Positions 26,354 to 36,066 are shown, numbered from the stretch's first letter. The stretch: DNA of 64,000 nt from Labilibaculum sp041595635 (GCF_041595635.1 NZ_JBFHJW010000004.1:1-64000); one strand, 5' to 3'. Translations and numbers: made by a program. The notes: generated by a model from the sequence alone, not told the origin.

Positions 26354-28804
26354 ATGAAGGTATCATACAAATGGCTGAAAGATTACATTGATATTGATCT
26401 AACGCCTGCTGAAATGGATGACATTTTAACTCAAATTGGTTTAGAAGTTGGTGGAATCGAAAAAATTCAATCTATAAAAGGTGGATTGGAAGGTTTACTT
26501 ATTGGACACGTAAAGACTTGTGTTCCTCATCCCAATTCAGATCATTTGAGCATAACAAGCGTAGATGTAAACGGCGAAGAGTTATTGCCTATTGTTTGTG
26601 GAGCAGCCAACATTGCAGCTGGACAAAAAGTTGTGGTTGCTACAGTAGGTACTGTTTTATACGATGGTGACGAAAGCTTTACCATCAAAAAATCAAAAAT
26701 CAGAGGCGAAGTTTCCCTGGGTATGATTTGTGCCGAAGACGAAATTGGAGTGGGCACCGATCACGAAGGAATTATGGTACTACCCGAAGATGCTACCGTT
26801 GGAATGCCTGCAAAAGAATATTTTAAGGTTGAAGACGACATTGTTATTGAAATCGATTTGACTCCAAACCGTGTTGATGGTTCATCGCATATTGGTGTTG
26901 CCAGAGATTTGGCTGCTTACCTTAAACAACAAAAAGACATCGATTACAAAATGCCTTCAGTAGAGGATTTTAAAGTAGAAAACAACTCTACACCAATCGA
27001 AGTAAGCGTTGAAAAGACAGAAGCCTGTCACCGTTATTCGGGAGTTTGTGTGAGTAATATTACCATTGCAGAATCGCCAGAATGGTTGCAAAATCGATTG
27101 AAAGCGATCGGACTAAACCCTATAAACAATGTAGTGGATATCACCAACTACGTGCTGTTTGAAACAGGTCAGCCTTTGCATGCTTTCGATTATTCGAAAA
27201 TAACCGACAAAAAAGTGATTGTAAAAACACTTGACAAAGGAACTCTGTTCACTACTTTAGACGAGGTAAAACGCGAATTGAACGAAAACGACCTAATGAT
27301 TTGCAATGCTGAAGCTCCAATGTGTATCGCGGGAGTGTTTGGTGGCCTGGAATCAGGCGTAAGCAATTCGACTACTTCTATCTTTTTGGAAAGTGCTTAT
27401 TTCGATTCTGTTTATGTACGTAAAACAGCTCGCCGTTATGGTTTAAATACTGATGCATCATTCCGTTTTGAACGTGGTACCGATCCTAACAACACCATTT
27501 ATGCCATGAAACGTGCAGCTCTTTTGATCAAAGAAATTGCTGGCGGTACTATTTCTTCGGAAGTTGTTGATATCTATCCAAATCCAATTGCTGATTTTAA
27601 AGTAGAAGTAAGCGTTGATCGTATCGAACGATTGATTGGAAAAAAGATTGGCAAAGAAACCATCAAGAATATTTTAACTGCTCTTGAAATTGGCATCGAA
27701 AAAGAAGATGGTGATACTTTAAACCTTTTGGTTCCTCCTTACCGTGTAGACGTGAAACGTGAGGCTGATATTGTGGAAGAAGTATTGCGTATTTATGGTT
27801 TCAATAATGTAGAGGTTCCTGGTAAAGTAAATGCATCATTGAGCTATGCACCAAAACCAGACGAACACAAATTGAAAAATACCATTGCCGATTTGTTAAG
27901 CTATAGTGGTTTCAACGAGATAATGAACAATTCGCTGACTAAATCTTCTTATTACGAAGGATTGGAAAGTTTGAAACTAGAGAATACCGTTCGTATTTTC
28001 AACCCACTAAGTACCGATTTAAATGCCATGCGCCAGAGTCTTCTTTTTGGAGGATTAGAGTGTATTGCATACAACATCAATCGTAAAAATGCAGATTTAA
28101 AATTCTACGAATTTGGAAAATCATACCAACACTTTATAAATCCGGAAAACGAAAACCCAGTAGACAACTACTTCGAAAAAGATCACTTGGGCGTTTTTAT
28201 TTGTGGAAACAAAGCTAGTACTAACTGGAATCTGAAAGAAGAACCAAGCAACTTCTTCCACCTAAAAGCTTACACTGAAAATGTGCTGAATCGTTTGGGA
28301 TTCCAAATTGAGAAATTACGAATTAATGAAACCGAAAACGACCAATTTACCGAGGGCTTAAGCTATGGCGTGAAGAAAAAGGTATTGGTAGAAGTTGGAA
28401 TGGTAAGCGGTAAAATTTTGAAAGCAATGAACATTGATGTTCCAGTTTTTTACGCTGATTTCGACTGGGAGATGCTAATTAACGAAGCTAGTAAAAACAA
28501 AGTTGCCTACACCGAAATTCCTAAATATCCTGCCGTCAAACGTGATTTGGCTTTACTTATTGACAAGACAACAAGCTTTTCTGAAATTAAAACCATCGCT
28601 TTTAACTGCGAAAAGAAACTATTACAATCAGTTTCTTTGTTTGATGTTTACGAAGGAGAAAAACTAGGTGCGGATAAAAAATCATACGCTGTAAGTTTTA
28701 TTCTTCAGGATACTGAAAAAACCTTAAACGATAAGCAAATTGATAAAATTATGCAAAAATTGATCAAAAGCTACCAAAAACAATTGGGAGCTGAACTCAG
28801 ATAA
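26354..28804 (+). CDS. pheT: phenylalanine--tRNA ligase beta subunit
   Basis: An 816-residue subunit of the (alpha-beta)2 PheRS. The N-terminal MKVSYKWLKDYIDIDLTPAE is followed by an EMAP-like tRNA-binding domain (about 40-155), B1 and B3/4 domains including NVVDITNYVLFETGQPLHAF and the editing pocket, a B5 domain (about 400-480), and the C-terminal anticodon-binding FDX-ACB domain (about 720-816) containing YPAVKRDLALL. It charges tRNA-Phe together with PheS, encoded elsewhere. Length is normal. It is a single transcription unit with its own promoter and a strong terminator. Confidence 0.97.
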   Translation: MKVSYKWLKDYIDIDLTPAEMDDILTQIGLEVGGIEKIQSIKGGLEGLLIGHVKTCVPHPNSDHLSITSVDVNGEELLPIVCGAANIAAGQKVVVATVGTVLYDGDESFTIKKSKIRGEVSLGMICAEDEIGVGTDHEGIMVLPEDATVGMPAKEYFKVEDDIVIEIDLTPNRVDGSSHIGVARDLAAYLKQQKDIDYKMPSVEDFKVENNSTPIEVSVEKTEACHRYSGVCVSNITIAESPEWLQNRLKAIGLNPINNVVDITNYVLFETGQPLHAFDYSKITDKKVIVKTLDKGTLFTTLDEVKRELNENDLMICNAEAPMCIAGVFGGLESGVSNSTTSIFLESAYFDSVYVRKTARRYGLNTDASFRFERGTDPNNTIYAMKRAALLIKEIAGGTISSEVVDIYPNPIADFKVEVSVDRIERLIGKKIGKETIKNILTALEIGIEKEDGDTLNLLVPPYRVDVKREADIVEEVLRIYGFNNVEVPGKVNASLSYAPKPDEHKLKNTIADLLSYSGFNEIMNNSLTKSSYYEGLESLKLENTVRIFNPLSTDLNAMRQSLLFGGLECIAYNINRKNADLKFYEFGKSYQHFINPENENPVDNYFEKDHLGVFICGNKASTNWNLKEEPSNFFHLKAYTENVLNRLGFQIEKLRINETENDQFTEGLSYGVKKKVLVEVGMVSGKILKAMNIDVPVFYADFDWEMLINEASKNKVAYTEIPKYPAVKRDLALLIDKTTSFSEIKTIAFNCEKKLLQSVSLFDVYEGEKLGADKKSYAVSFILQDTEKTLNDKQIDKIMQKLIKSYQKQLGAELR

Positions 28805-28827
28805 ATTGATCTTAACCTATATTAACG

Positions 28828-28861
28828 AAAACCGATTCCTCAGGGAGTCGGTTTTTTTTTG
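28828..28861 (+). terminator. terminator after pheT
   Basis: AACCGATTCC (28830-28839) pairs with GGAGTCGGTT (28844-28853) with one G-U pair, then a T-run of nine. Confidence 0.9.
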
Positions 28862-28992
28862 TCTCCTTTACACTTTTTCCTATCACCTACAATCCTTTAC
28901 ACGTTAACATTTGTTTAACGCACTGGGGGTCAGAGATAGAGGAATATTTCTGTATTTTGCAGCCTTTTATTTACAAATTTAAATACATACAA

Positions 28993-29526
28993 ATGGCAAT
29001 ACGAAGTTTTGGAGAATACGTAGAAGGAATCAACTATAAGGTTTTAAACGAAAGAGAAGTGCGCGCCACAGCGGGTCTTCTATTTTTTACGGTTCTTGTA
29101 ACTATGATAGCAGCTGTATTTTTTAAAAAATACGGCCCAATTCCTTACGTTTCAGGATTCATTCTATTCAACTTTATCATCAGTGTATTTATTAACCCTA
29201 AATACGCTCCAGCTAACTTCTTGGCTCGCCTCATCGTTTTCAAACAGGAGCCCATTTACATTGGTGCAATACAAAAACGATTCGCCTGGAGTTTAGGCAT
29301 GATCCTTTCATCAGCAGTCTTTATTTTATCAATTCCATTGCAAGGCGATCCTGCAATTTTCGAATCGGTATGTATGCTTTGCCTACTCTGCATGCTACTA
29401 ATGTTCATCGAAACAGCCTTTGGAATTTGCGTAGGATGTCAGTTTTACTTCCTATCACTAAAACTAAGATTGATGAAACAACCTGAAGTAAAACCCAACT
29501 GCATGGGAAATTCCTGCTCCAGATAG
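28993..29526 (+). CDS. DUF4395-family membrane protein
   Basis: A 177-residue protein beginning MAIRSFGEYVEGINYKVLNE, with four membrane helices. The conserved feature of DUF4395 is visible: VRATAGLLFF early, a polar NPKYAPANFLARLI segment, and the late CVGCQFYF. Three cysteines near the end (GICVGCQF, NCMGNSC) are likely metal- or redox-related. I start at ATG 28993 because the longer frame begins with TTG at 28957. Members are sometimes next to rhodanese or thiol genes, but none is adjacent here. Function unknown. A terminator follows directly. Confidence 0.8.
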   Translation: MAIRSFGEYVEGINYKVLNEREVRATAGLLFFTVLVTMIAAVFFKKYGPIPYVSGFILFNFIISVFINPKYAPANFLARLIVFKQEPIYIGAIQKRFAWSLGMILSSAVFILSIPLQGDPAIFESVCMLCLLCMLLMFIETAFGICVGCQFYFLSLKLRLMKQPEVKPNCMGNSCSR

Positions 29527-29543
29527 GTCTATTAATTTAACAC

Positions 29544-29578
29544 AAAAAAGTCAATTCTTACAGGAATTGACTTTTTTT
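29544..29578 (+). terminator. terminator after the DUF4395 gene
   Basis: AAAGTCAATTC pairs with GAATTGACTTT around TTACAG, then a T-run to 29578. Confidence 0.9.
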
Positions 29579-29723
29579 CGTACAAGGGATTTCTGATTTT
29601 ACCATTTAAAAATTAATATGTACCTTACAAATAGGCGACCAATTTTTTCTCCAAATTAGGCTATCATTGATATCTTAAATTTTAATGCTTGTTTTTATCG
29701 CCCAATAAAATACTTATTTATGG

Positions 29724-31475
29724 ATGGACTATACAACTAAAACAAAAGAAGAACTAATTGCTATCATCACCCAGATGAAAGAACAAAATAAGTCTTCTAA
29801 ACAGCTATCGGAAAAGAAAAGTAGCCTAAACAAAAAAGCAGAGGAATCATTCTATGAATCGAAAAACATGCTTGAATTGGTTATGGATAGCATTCCTCAG
29901 TTTATTTTCTGGAAAGATTGCAATTCGGTATACATAGGTTGCAATGAGAATTTTGCACAAGTTGCCGGACTAAAAGCGGCCAGCGAAATTGTTGGCAAAA
30001 CAGATTATGATTTGGCTTGGCAAAAGGAAGAAGCTGATTTCTTTGTTAAGGTAGACCAACGGGTTCTGGAAACTGGAAAAGCCGAATATAAAATTATAGA
30101 ACCACAACTTCACGCAGATGGAAAGCAGGCTTGGTTGAGTACAAATAAAATTCCTATTCGTAACGAGCGGGGCGAAATCATAGGCATTCTGGGGACCTAC
30201 GAAGACATAACCAAACAAAAGCAGGCTGAATTAGACTTGCAGAAAAAAAATGAAGAGATTGAAAGGCAAAACAAAATCTACCTTCAAATAAACGAAAATC
30301 TAAATCAGATAAATCGAGAATTACAGAACGAGAAAAAAAAATCCGAAGAAGGTGAAAAACAACTAAAATTAATCGCAAACAACCTTATTAATGGAATGCT
30401 TTATCAGGTGATAAGCATCGATGATGAGAACAGGAAAATCACATACATAAGCGATACCGTTGAAAAGTACTATGGGTGTAGCGTTGAAGATGCCAAAAAT
30501 GATGCATCCTTAATTTACAAACAAATTCATCCGGAGGATATCGATCAATTTATCAAACTAGAACAAAATGCAATAAAATATATGGTACCGTTTAAAGCTG
30601 AAGCCAGAGTATTCAATCCCGATGGCAGCATCAGATGGTCATACTTTGTTTCTAGTCCCAGAATAATTGAAAAATTGGTTTGCTGGGATGGGATTGAAAT
30701 AGATATCTCCGACAGAAAACAATTAGAAAATGAGCTAACCAAAGCAAAAGAGCAAGCGGAGCAGACCGATCATTTAAAAACGGCATTTCTTCAAAATATG
30801 AGTCACGAAATACGTACGCCCATGAATGCGATTATGGGTTTCTCGAGCTTACTAATCGAGAATTTTCACAACAAACAAAAATTGGATCGATTCTCCCAAA
30901 TTATTAGTCAACGTTGCAACGATCTACTCAAAATCATCAATGACATTCTTGATATTTCGAAAATAGAATCAGGTCAATACACCATACATATCGAAGAATA
31001 TGATTTAAAAGACCTATATTCAGAACTCAATTTATTTTACAAAGAACACCGAAAACACATCGGGAAAGAACACATCAAACTCCAACTTGGAATACAAAAT
31101 AAAATAGAAAACACCCTAATCCAAACCGATAAAGTAAAGCTAAAGCAAATATTAATTAACCTGATTAGTAACGCTTTTAAATTTACCGAAGAGGGTTCCA
31201 TAGAATGCGGTTGCCAATTAAAAAACAAGCAGTTTTTATTTTATGTTACCGACACAGGAATCGGAATTCAGGAAAACAAGCAGAAAACAGTTTTTGAACG
31301 TTTTATGCAGGCCGACGCCTCCACAATAGGAGTACACGAAGGAACAGGGCTTGGACTAGCAATTTCAAAAGCATTTGTTACTATTCTGCAGGGTGAAATC
31401 TGGCTGGAAAGCAAGCCAGGAAAAGGTAGTACCTTCTATTTCACTTTACCCCGCAAACTGCACACCAAATTGTAA
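29724..31475 (+). CDS. soluble PAS-domain sensor histidine kinase
   Basis: A 583-residue kinase without membrane segments. Order: N-terminal coiled coil (about 5-45), PAS domain (about 48-165, with FWKDCNSVYIGCNENFA), a long coiled coil (about 165-215), a second PAS (PAS_3, about 220-335, with EARVFNPDGSIRW), the HisKA helix with the phosphorylated histidine H361 in MSHEIRTPMNAI, and the HATPase_c domain with LINLISNAFKFTEEG (N box), DTGIGI and GTGLGLAIS. No receiver domain is attached and no response regulator is adjacent, so its partner is elsewhere. A cytoplasmic signal is implied. Start ATG 29724. Confidence 0.92.
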   Translation: MDYTTKTKEELIAIITQMKEQNKSSKQLSEKKSSLNKKAEESFYESKNMLELVMDSIPQFIFWKDCNSVYIGCNENFAQVAGLKAASEIVGKTDYDLAWQKEEADFFVKVDQRVLETGKAEYKIIEPQLHADGKQAWLSTNKIPIRNERGEIIGILGTYEDITKQKQAELDLQKKNEEIERQNKIYLQINENLNQINRELQNEKKKSEEGEKQLKLIANNLINGMLYQVISIDDENRKITYISDTVEKYYGCSVEDAKNDASLIYKQIHPEDIDQFIKLEQNAIKYMVPFKAEARVFNPDGSIRWSYFVSSPRIIEKLVCWDGIEIDISDRKQLENELTKAKEQAEQTDHLKTAFLQNMSHEIRTPMNAIMGFSSLLIENFHNKQKLDRFSQIISQRCNDLLKIINDILDISKIESGQYTIHIEEYDLKDLYSELNLFYKEHRKHIGKEHIKLQLGIQNKIENTLIQTDKVKLKQILINLISNAFKFTEEGSIECGCQLKNKQFLFYVTDTGIGIQENKQKTVFERFMQADASTIGVHEGTGLGLAISKAFVTILQGEIWLESKPGKGSTFYFTLPRKLHTKL

Positions 31476-31620
31476 TGTTTAAAAAGACCAGATTTCATCA
31501 TCTCTAATGTCTTGAAAACACCTATTTATATATGTTCTATTTTGTTTACTGAGAGGCTTTTTCTAATTTCGCAAGTCTCCTCACAAAATTGGTTTTATCA
31601 CCACTCAAACATACGAGCAT

Positions 31621-32307
31621 ATGAACCTACTCCTGATCTCTATTGCACCCGTTGCCATTATTTTATTTTACATCTACTATCGCGACAAGTATGAAAAAGA
31701 ACCAATATCGTTTTTGCTGAAAGGACTTGCAGCAGGCATGATCATTGTTTTTCCAATACTTATTGCAGAACAAACAATAGGCAGCTTGCTTCCCTTTCTT
31801 TTTCGTGGTGCAATTGGCACTGCATTTGGCAAGGCATTTTTGGTAGCTGCACTTTGCGAAGAAGCCTTTAAGTTATTAGCCCTTTACCTGCTAATTTGGA
31901 GAAATAGAAACTTTAACGAACGTTTTGATGGGATTGTATATGCCGTTTTTGTTTCACTCGGATTTGCTTTGGTGGAGAACGTTTTATATGTTTTTTCGAA
32001 TGGAATGGGTACGGGTATTGCAAGAGCTTTTACCGCCGTTCCAGCGCATGCTATGTTCGGAATCATGATGGGCTACTATTTGGGACTGGCAAAATTTTCA
32101 CCTAATCATAGTAATAAAGGACTAATGTTTCAATTGGCATTCCTTGTTCCTTTTTTCATTCATGGTATTTACGATTTTATTTTAATGGTGAATATCCCTT
32201 GGGTATTGATCTTTTTCTTTCCATTTATCATTTATCTGATGAAAAAAACAAATGCTAAAATGACCGAGCTTTCTGATAAATCAATCTTCAGAAACCGATC
32301 GAAATAA
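31621..32307 (+). CDS. PrsW-family intramembrane metalloprotease
   Basis: A 228-residue protein with about eight membrane helices. The catalytic motif pairs lie within them: EEAFKLLALY, RFDGIVYAVFVSLGFALVEN (with the conserved glutamate), HAMFGIMMGYY and HGIYDFIL, matching the PrsW family, in which these glutamate/histidine residues bind the metal. In Bacillus, PrsW cleaves the anti-sigma factor RsiW to start the antimicrobial-peptide response; the substrate in Bacteroidota is unknown. No anti-sigma factor is adjacent. It ends in a two-way terminator shared with the following reverse gene. Confidence 0.88.
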   Translation: MNLLLISIAPVAIILFYIYYRDKYEKEPISFLLKGLAAGMIIVFPILIAEQTIGSLLPFLFRGAIGTAFGKAFLVAALCEEAFKLLALYLLIWRNRNFNERFDGIVYAVFVSLGFALVENVLYVFSNGMGTGIARAFTAVPAHAMFGIMMGYYLGLAKFSPNHSNKGLMFQLAFLVPFFIHGIYDFILMVNIPWVLIFFFPFIIYLMKKTNAKMTELSDKSIFRNRSK

Positions 32308-32334
32308 TCCATTTGAAATAAAAATCCCAAACAA

Positions 32335-32378
32335 AAAAACCTTCCTTTTCCTCTTTTAACAGAGAAAAGAAAGGTTTT
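32335..32378. terminator. bidirectional terminator between PrsW and the phosphoesterase
   Basis: An extended hairpin, AACCTTCCTTTTC with GAAAAGAAAGGTT and a CTCT/AGAG inner stem, has T-runs on both sides. It lies between two converging genes. Confidence 0.82.
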
Positions 32379-32411
32379 TATATTTCACATCAAGTAAACT
32401 ATAATTGTTTT

Positions 32412-33164
32412 CTAAACTGTTCCTGTTCGAATCCATTTCGCCCAATCGTCACGATGATTCTGTTCTGCAAGAGAAGCTGCTTCCTCAAAATCGTACTCCA
32501 CAGAGATTCGATTCAGCTTCAACGAATCATGCGATTTTTTCATCACCACATAATTCGAATTTGGCTTGTGATTCTCCATTTTGTGGTAAATAGGAAGCTC
32601 ATCGTCATAGGCTGGTAAGCCAACACTACCTGGATTCACAATTACTTTTTTAGCTGTTCGAACTATTTTTGATACATGACTATGCCCACAACATACAATT
32701 CCTTGCTTAATATGACTCAGCAAAGCATCAAGCTCCTCTTTATTCTTAGTACTCACCTTATCGGCTACCAACTGTTCCAACAAATAAACCGAATCGCTGT
32801 GTGGACTTGCATGACAACAGTAGATTTCATCGTTTACTGATTGATCAGATGCCAAAGATTGTAACCAGTGAAGCATATTTTCATCCAACTGCGATTTCAC
32901 ATACTCCAAGGTGATATAGTCTGATTTAGCATCCCAATTTTCCACGATCAAGCGATCCTGATTTCCAGAAATACTCTGAATACTATTATTCACTATCAAC
33001 TCATATGTTCCTTTAGGATCGAGAGGACCATATAAGCTATCACCTAAATTAATAATGGTCGTAATTCCTCTTTCCTTAATATCTTTCAACACCTCTTGTA
33101 AGGCAAATGAATTCCCATGAATATCCGATACAACGGCTATTTCTTGTCCTACAATCTCTTTCAT
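32412..33164 (-). CDS. metallophosphoesterase (calcineurin-like, YfcE/YvnB type)
   Basis: A 250-residue protein. Metal-binding motifs in order: VVSDIHGNSFAL (about 12-22), NLGDSLYGPLDP, SGNQDRLI, HASPHSD and CCGHSHVSK, then NPGSVGLPA. These match single-domain metallophosphoesterases that hydrolyse phosphodiesters or phosphomonoesters. I start at ATG 33164 (MKEIVGQEIAVV) because the longer frame begins at a TTG. The real substrate is unknown. It stands alone between the PrsW gene and the cupin gene, both of other direction or function. Confidence 0.87.
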   Translation of the reverse strand: MKEIVGQEIAVVSDIHGNSFALQEVLKDIKERGITTIINLGDSLYGPLDPKGTYELIVNNSIQSISGNQDRLIVENWDAKSDYITLEYVKSQLDENMLHWLQSLASDQSVNDEIYCCHASPHSDSVYLLEQLVADKVSTKNKEELDALLSHIKQGIVCCGHSHVSKIVRTAKKVIVNPGSVGLPAYDDELPIYHKMENHKPNSNYVVMKKSHDSLKLNRISVEYDFEEAASLAEQNHRDDWAKWIRTGTV

Positions 33165-33248
33165 ACAATGGTCTAGATGGTTTAAGAAATTACTATGCAA
33201 AAGGATTCTGATATTTGATTAGATTCAGCAAATTATGTCTTAGACACC

Positions 33249-34139
33249 TTACTCGTCGCCCGACATTTTATGAGTTTTCAACCATTCTTCTCCTTTTTTA
33301 TCCATAAAGAAATCCATCCACACATAATACATCACTTCCTCTTTTTCAACTGAAACAGAATGACTCGATCCTACTGGAATGTGTAGTAAAGAATATTCTG
33401 GAAAATTGACTTTAGCTTCATCTGCATACACCATGGTATGATTATCGGATAAACCTAAAAACAACTGCTCTAACATAGGGTGTTCGTGTGGAGCGACTCT
33501 ATCTGGGCCTTTGGTTTGAACAGTTCCCATAGCCACACGAGGAATGTATTTGTTTGGCAAAATGGTTCTACTTACCGTATTTGGGCTTTTAATAGCTTCT
33601 GTGTACGATTCGCAATCGGTGAATTTTTTATAGTACACATTCTGCGTATTTTCGGTAGGAAACTCTTTTAAATCTAAAAGATCTTGCGCTGTTAATTGGC
33701 TTGATATTTTCAAGTAACACAAAGTATCCTCTGCAGCTGTTTTTACGCTAATCTCATTCAAATGATTAGGTAACAAAATTGTTTCAGGTACAATGTCATA
33801 ATTTTTATCCTCAGCCACTACCGTACCTTTTCCCTTATAAAACAAATAGACTGTTTTGCATCCTTTTTCGGTTCTATCAATTATCGCATCCTCACCCGTT
33901 AAGGCAATTAACTCTACATCTACTCCACTAATCTCATTTTCAAGAATCAGTTTTGAATATTTATGACTGTCTTCTTGAAAATCTGTAGTAAGATTTACAA
34001 TGGGTATTTCCTGAGCCTGTGTTCCAACACTAAATAAAAAAGCAAAAAGTAAAAGTGAAAACCCTTTCTTCACACTTGAGAAAATAGCTTTATTTGCTGA
34101 AAAAGCACAACTATTTTTTAATCTAGCAAAAATGTTCAT
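33249..34139 (-). CDS. secreted cupin-domain protein
   Basis: A 296-residue protein. The signal region is long (MNIFARLKNSCAFSANKAIF, then a hydrophobic stretch SLLLFAFLFSVGTQAQ ending near residue 43). A double beta-barrel cupin follows, the best-preserved part being the second one (about 185-285), with RVAPHEHPMLEQLFLGLSD and LLHIPVGSSHSVSVE; the two histidines and glutamate would bind a metal. The substrate or ligand is unknown. The n-region of about 25 residues before the hydrophobic core is unusually long, so the true start might be the internal lysine-rich stretch (VKKGFS), but I see no ATG there. Confidence 0.75.
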   Translation of the reverse strand: MNIFARLKNSCAFSANKAIFSSVKKGFSLLLFAFLFSVGTQAQEIPIVNLTTDFQEDSHKYSKLILENEISGVDVELIALTGEDAIIDRTEKGCKTVYLFYKGKGTVVAEDKNYDIVPETILLPNHLNEISVKTAAEDTLCYLKISSQLTAQDLLDLKEFPTENTQNVYYKKFTDCESYTEAIKSPNTVSRTILPNKYIPRVAMGTVQTKGPDRVAPHEHPMLEQLFLGLSDNHTMVYADEAKVNFPEYSLLHIPVGSSHSVSVEKEEVMYYVWMDFFMDKKGEEWLKTHKMSGDE

Positions 34140-34329
34140 AATTCTATTTTTAATTAATTACGGCTTGTTTTAAATTGCTCATAAATAGTTTGGGCCTCCT
34201 ACTATGAACCATTTTTATTGCGCTAAAGATAATAATTAATCAACTAAAACCGTAGCTATTTCCTCACGATAAACTTATAGATATCAAAACGTTCCACCAG
34301 TTAGACTGGTTTATTTTCAACCAAAAGAA

Positions 34330-34914
34330 TCAACAGTGTGCAGAATAATGCGCTGCATTTACCAATTCGCGATATTTGGCAACTACCGCTTTAAAATCTT
34401 CCCAAACAGGACGTTTTAAAGTCGGATTTCGCAACAATGCTGAGGGATGGTAAGTAGGCATTACCATTCGATCTTTCCACTTGATCCATTGTCCTCGCAC
34501 TTGAGTAATTTTGGCATTTGGATCGATCAATCCTTTCAAAGCAGTTGCTCCCAATAAGATGATAATTTTAGGATCGACACGTTCTATTTGCTGATACAAA
34601 TAAGTCAGACAGACCTCTTTTTCAATTTCAATAGGTGCTCGATTGTTCGGTGGACGACATTTTACAATATTACTGATATAAACATGTTCATCTCTACTAA
34701 AACAACACGCTGCCAATACCTTGTCTAAAAGCTCACCTGATTTTCCTTGAAATACAGTTCCACTTTGATCCTCGTAATAACCAGGCCCTTCTGCTATGAT
34801 CATGATCTCTGCATCCAGATTTCCATTTCCGAATACAGCTTTGGTTCTTGTTTTGTGCAAAGGACACTTCGTACAGCTTTCTACTTCCTGTTTTAACTGT
34901 TCCATATTGGTCAT
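34330..34914 (-). CDS. uracil-DNA glycosylase, family 4/5 (4Fe-4S)
   Basis: A 194-residue protein. Cysteines C14 and C17 (SCTKCPLH), C86 (IVKCRPPNN) and C102 (KEVCLTYL) fit the 4Fe-4S cluster of family 4 UDGs. Active-site motif A is IIAEGPGYYEDQSGTVFQG, and motif B is PTYHPSALLRNP with the conserved histidine. It removes uracil from DNA as the first step of base-excision repair. This family is common in thermophiles but is also widespread in Bacteroidota. It is a single gene with no obvious partner nearby. Start ATG 34914; ATG 34905 is possible. Confidence 0.92.
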   Translation of the reverse strand: MTNMEQLKQEVESCTKCPLHKTRTKAVFGNGNLDAEIMIIAEGPGYYEDQSGTVFQGKSGELLDKVLAACCFSRDEHVYISNIVKCRPPNNRAPIEIEKEVCLTYLYQQIERVDPKIIILLGATALKGLIDPNAKITQVRGQWIKWKDRMVMPTYHPSALLRNPTLKRPVWEDFKAVVAKYRELVNAAHYSAHC

Positions 34915-35006
34915 GATAAGTGCCTTATCTTATTTCGTTTGCAATTTGCATATTCGAAGCTACAAAACAATAATAATTTAACAAACCAATACGAAAAATA
35001 TATTAA

Positions 35007-35222
35007 TTCACATCACAGACAACAAGGTTAAATACGAACTCTTATGCATTATATTCTTCAGCTTTACTTCCAGATTATGGAACTTCTGTTACTTTCTCAC
35101 TTTTGGTGTTCCGTAATGGATCGCAAACTGCAGAAACCAATATAAACTACACAAAATACTCATTTGTAAATCGTAGGATTGGTTTGTCAAGTCGGTACTT
35201 TACCTATCGCCAATTCTCTTAA
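35007..35222 (+). pseudogene. possible remnant reading frame, C-terminal beta-strand-like
   Basis: An open stretch without ATG runs from 35007 to TAA 35220-35222, 71 codons. It reads SALLPDYGTSVTFSLLVFRN, then GSQTAETNINYTKYSF, and ends SSRYFTYRQFS with a pattern of alternating polar and aromatic residues resembling the last strands of a barrel or surface protein. There is no start codon or ribosome site, so if real it is a decayed or truncated gene. Such a frame could also occur by chance. Confidence 0.2.
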
Positions 35223-35295
35223 TTGTTTCTACAATGCTCAAAATAACTATATTTACCGGCATCTGTAAAAAAAATAATAATTTGAACAATCTAAA

Positions 35296-36054
35296 ATGAC
35301 GGTTTGGCGAAACATTGCATCTCGATATAAAAAAGGAACAATACAAACTGGCAGAGTTATAAAAGTGCTAGAATATGCTTGTTATGTTGAAATTGAAAAA
35401 GGAATTTTGGGCCTGTTACACCTAAAAGATATGGCCTGGATCACGAGCAATTTAAAACCCAGCGACCTTGTTAGCTGTAAGGATACAATAGAAGTTATGA
35501 TTTTGAATGTGGACGAAGATAAGCAGTTAATAAGCTTAGGCTTGAAACAATGCAAGAACAATCCCTGGAAAGGAATTTCAACTCGTTATCCGGAAGGAAA
35601 ACGGGTAAAAGGCCTGGTAAGCAAAGTAATCGATTATGGCTGTATTGTCCATATCGATAAAGATATAGAGGGATTGGTTCAGGTTTCGGATATGCATTGG
35701 ACCGATCGAAATATGCATCCTTCCAAAATCGTAACTGTGGGAGATGCAATAGAGGTTATGGTATTGGATGTTCAGGAAGAAAAATACAGAATATCGCTGG
35801 GCATAAAACAATGTCAGCCAAACCCCTGGGAACAATTTGCAGAAAAGTATCAGCTAAACGATCACATTACTGGCATTGTTGATTCATTTACTCATTTTGG
35901 TATTATTCTAAAACTCGAAGGTGACCTCTCAGCACTTGTTCACACATCTGATTTACCGGAGGAATCTGAGCAACTAGAAAAGGGAGAACCACTTAAAGTA
36001 AGAATAGTAAGTATCGATACAGAAAGGGAACGAATAGGTTTGAAGGCAAACTAA
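35296..36054 (+). CDS. free-standing S1 RNA-binding protein with three S1 repeats
   Basis: A 252-residue protein made of three S1 domains: residues 14-85, 100-171 and 187-251. The linkers have the pattern NPW followed by Y and KG (KNNPWKGISTRYPEGKRVKG; QPNPWEQFAEKYQ) seen between repeats of ribosomal protein S1, and each repeat has the G(L)x(H)xxxM(W) core such as EGLVQVSDMHW. It looks like an excised central or C-terminal part of S1. The protein begins MTVWRNIASRYKKG, the same linker phase, so the start at ATG 35296 seems exact. It would bind RNA; whether it acts on the ribosome is unknown. No neighbours suggest a process. It ends at its own terminator. Confidence 0.85.
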   Translation: MTVWRNIASRYKKGTIQTGRVIKVLEYACYVEIEKGILGLLHLKDMAWITSNLKPSDLVSCKDTIEVMILNVDEDKQLISLGLKQCKNNPWKGISTRYPEGKRVKGLVSKVIDYGCIVHIDKDIEGLVQVSDMHWTDRNMHPSKIVTVGDAIEVMVLDVQEEKYRISLGIKQCQPNPWEQFAEKYQLNDHITGIVDSFTHFGIILKLEGDLSALVHTSDLPEESEQLEKGEPLKVRIVSIDTERERIGLKAN

Positions 36055-36066
36055 AGAATAGTAAGC

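Noticed and set aside
34297..34311. Hairpin ACCAGTTAGACTGGT-like sequence after the uracil-DNA glycosylase gene as terminator
   Set aside because: The stem is short and no T-run follows on the minus strand.
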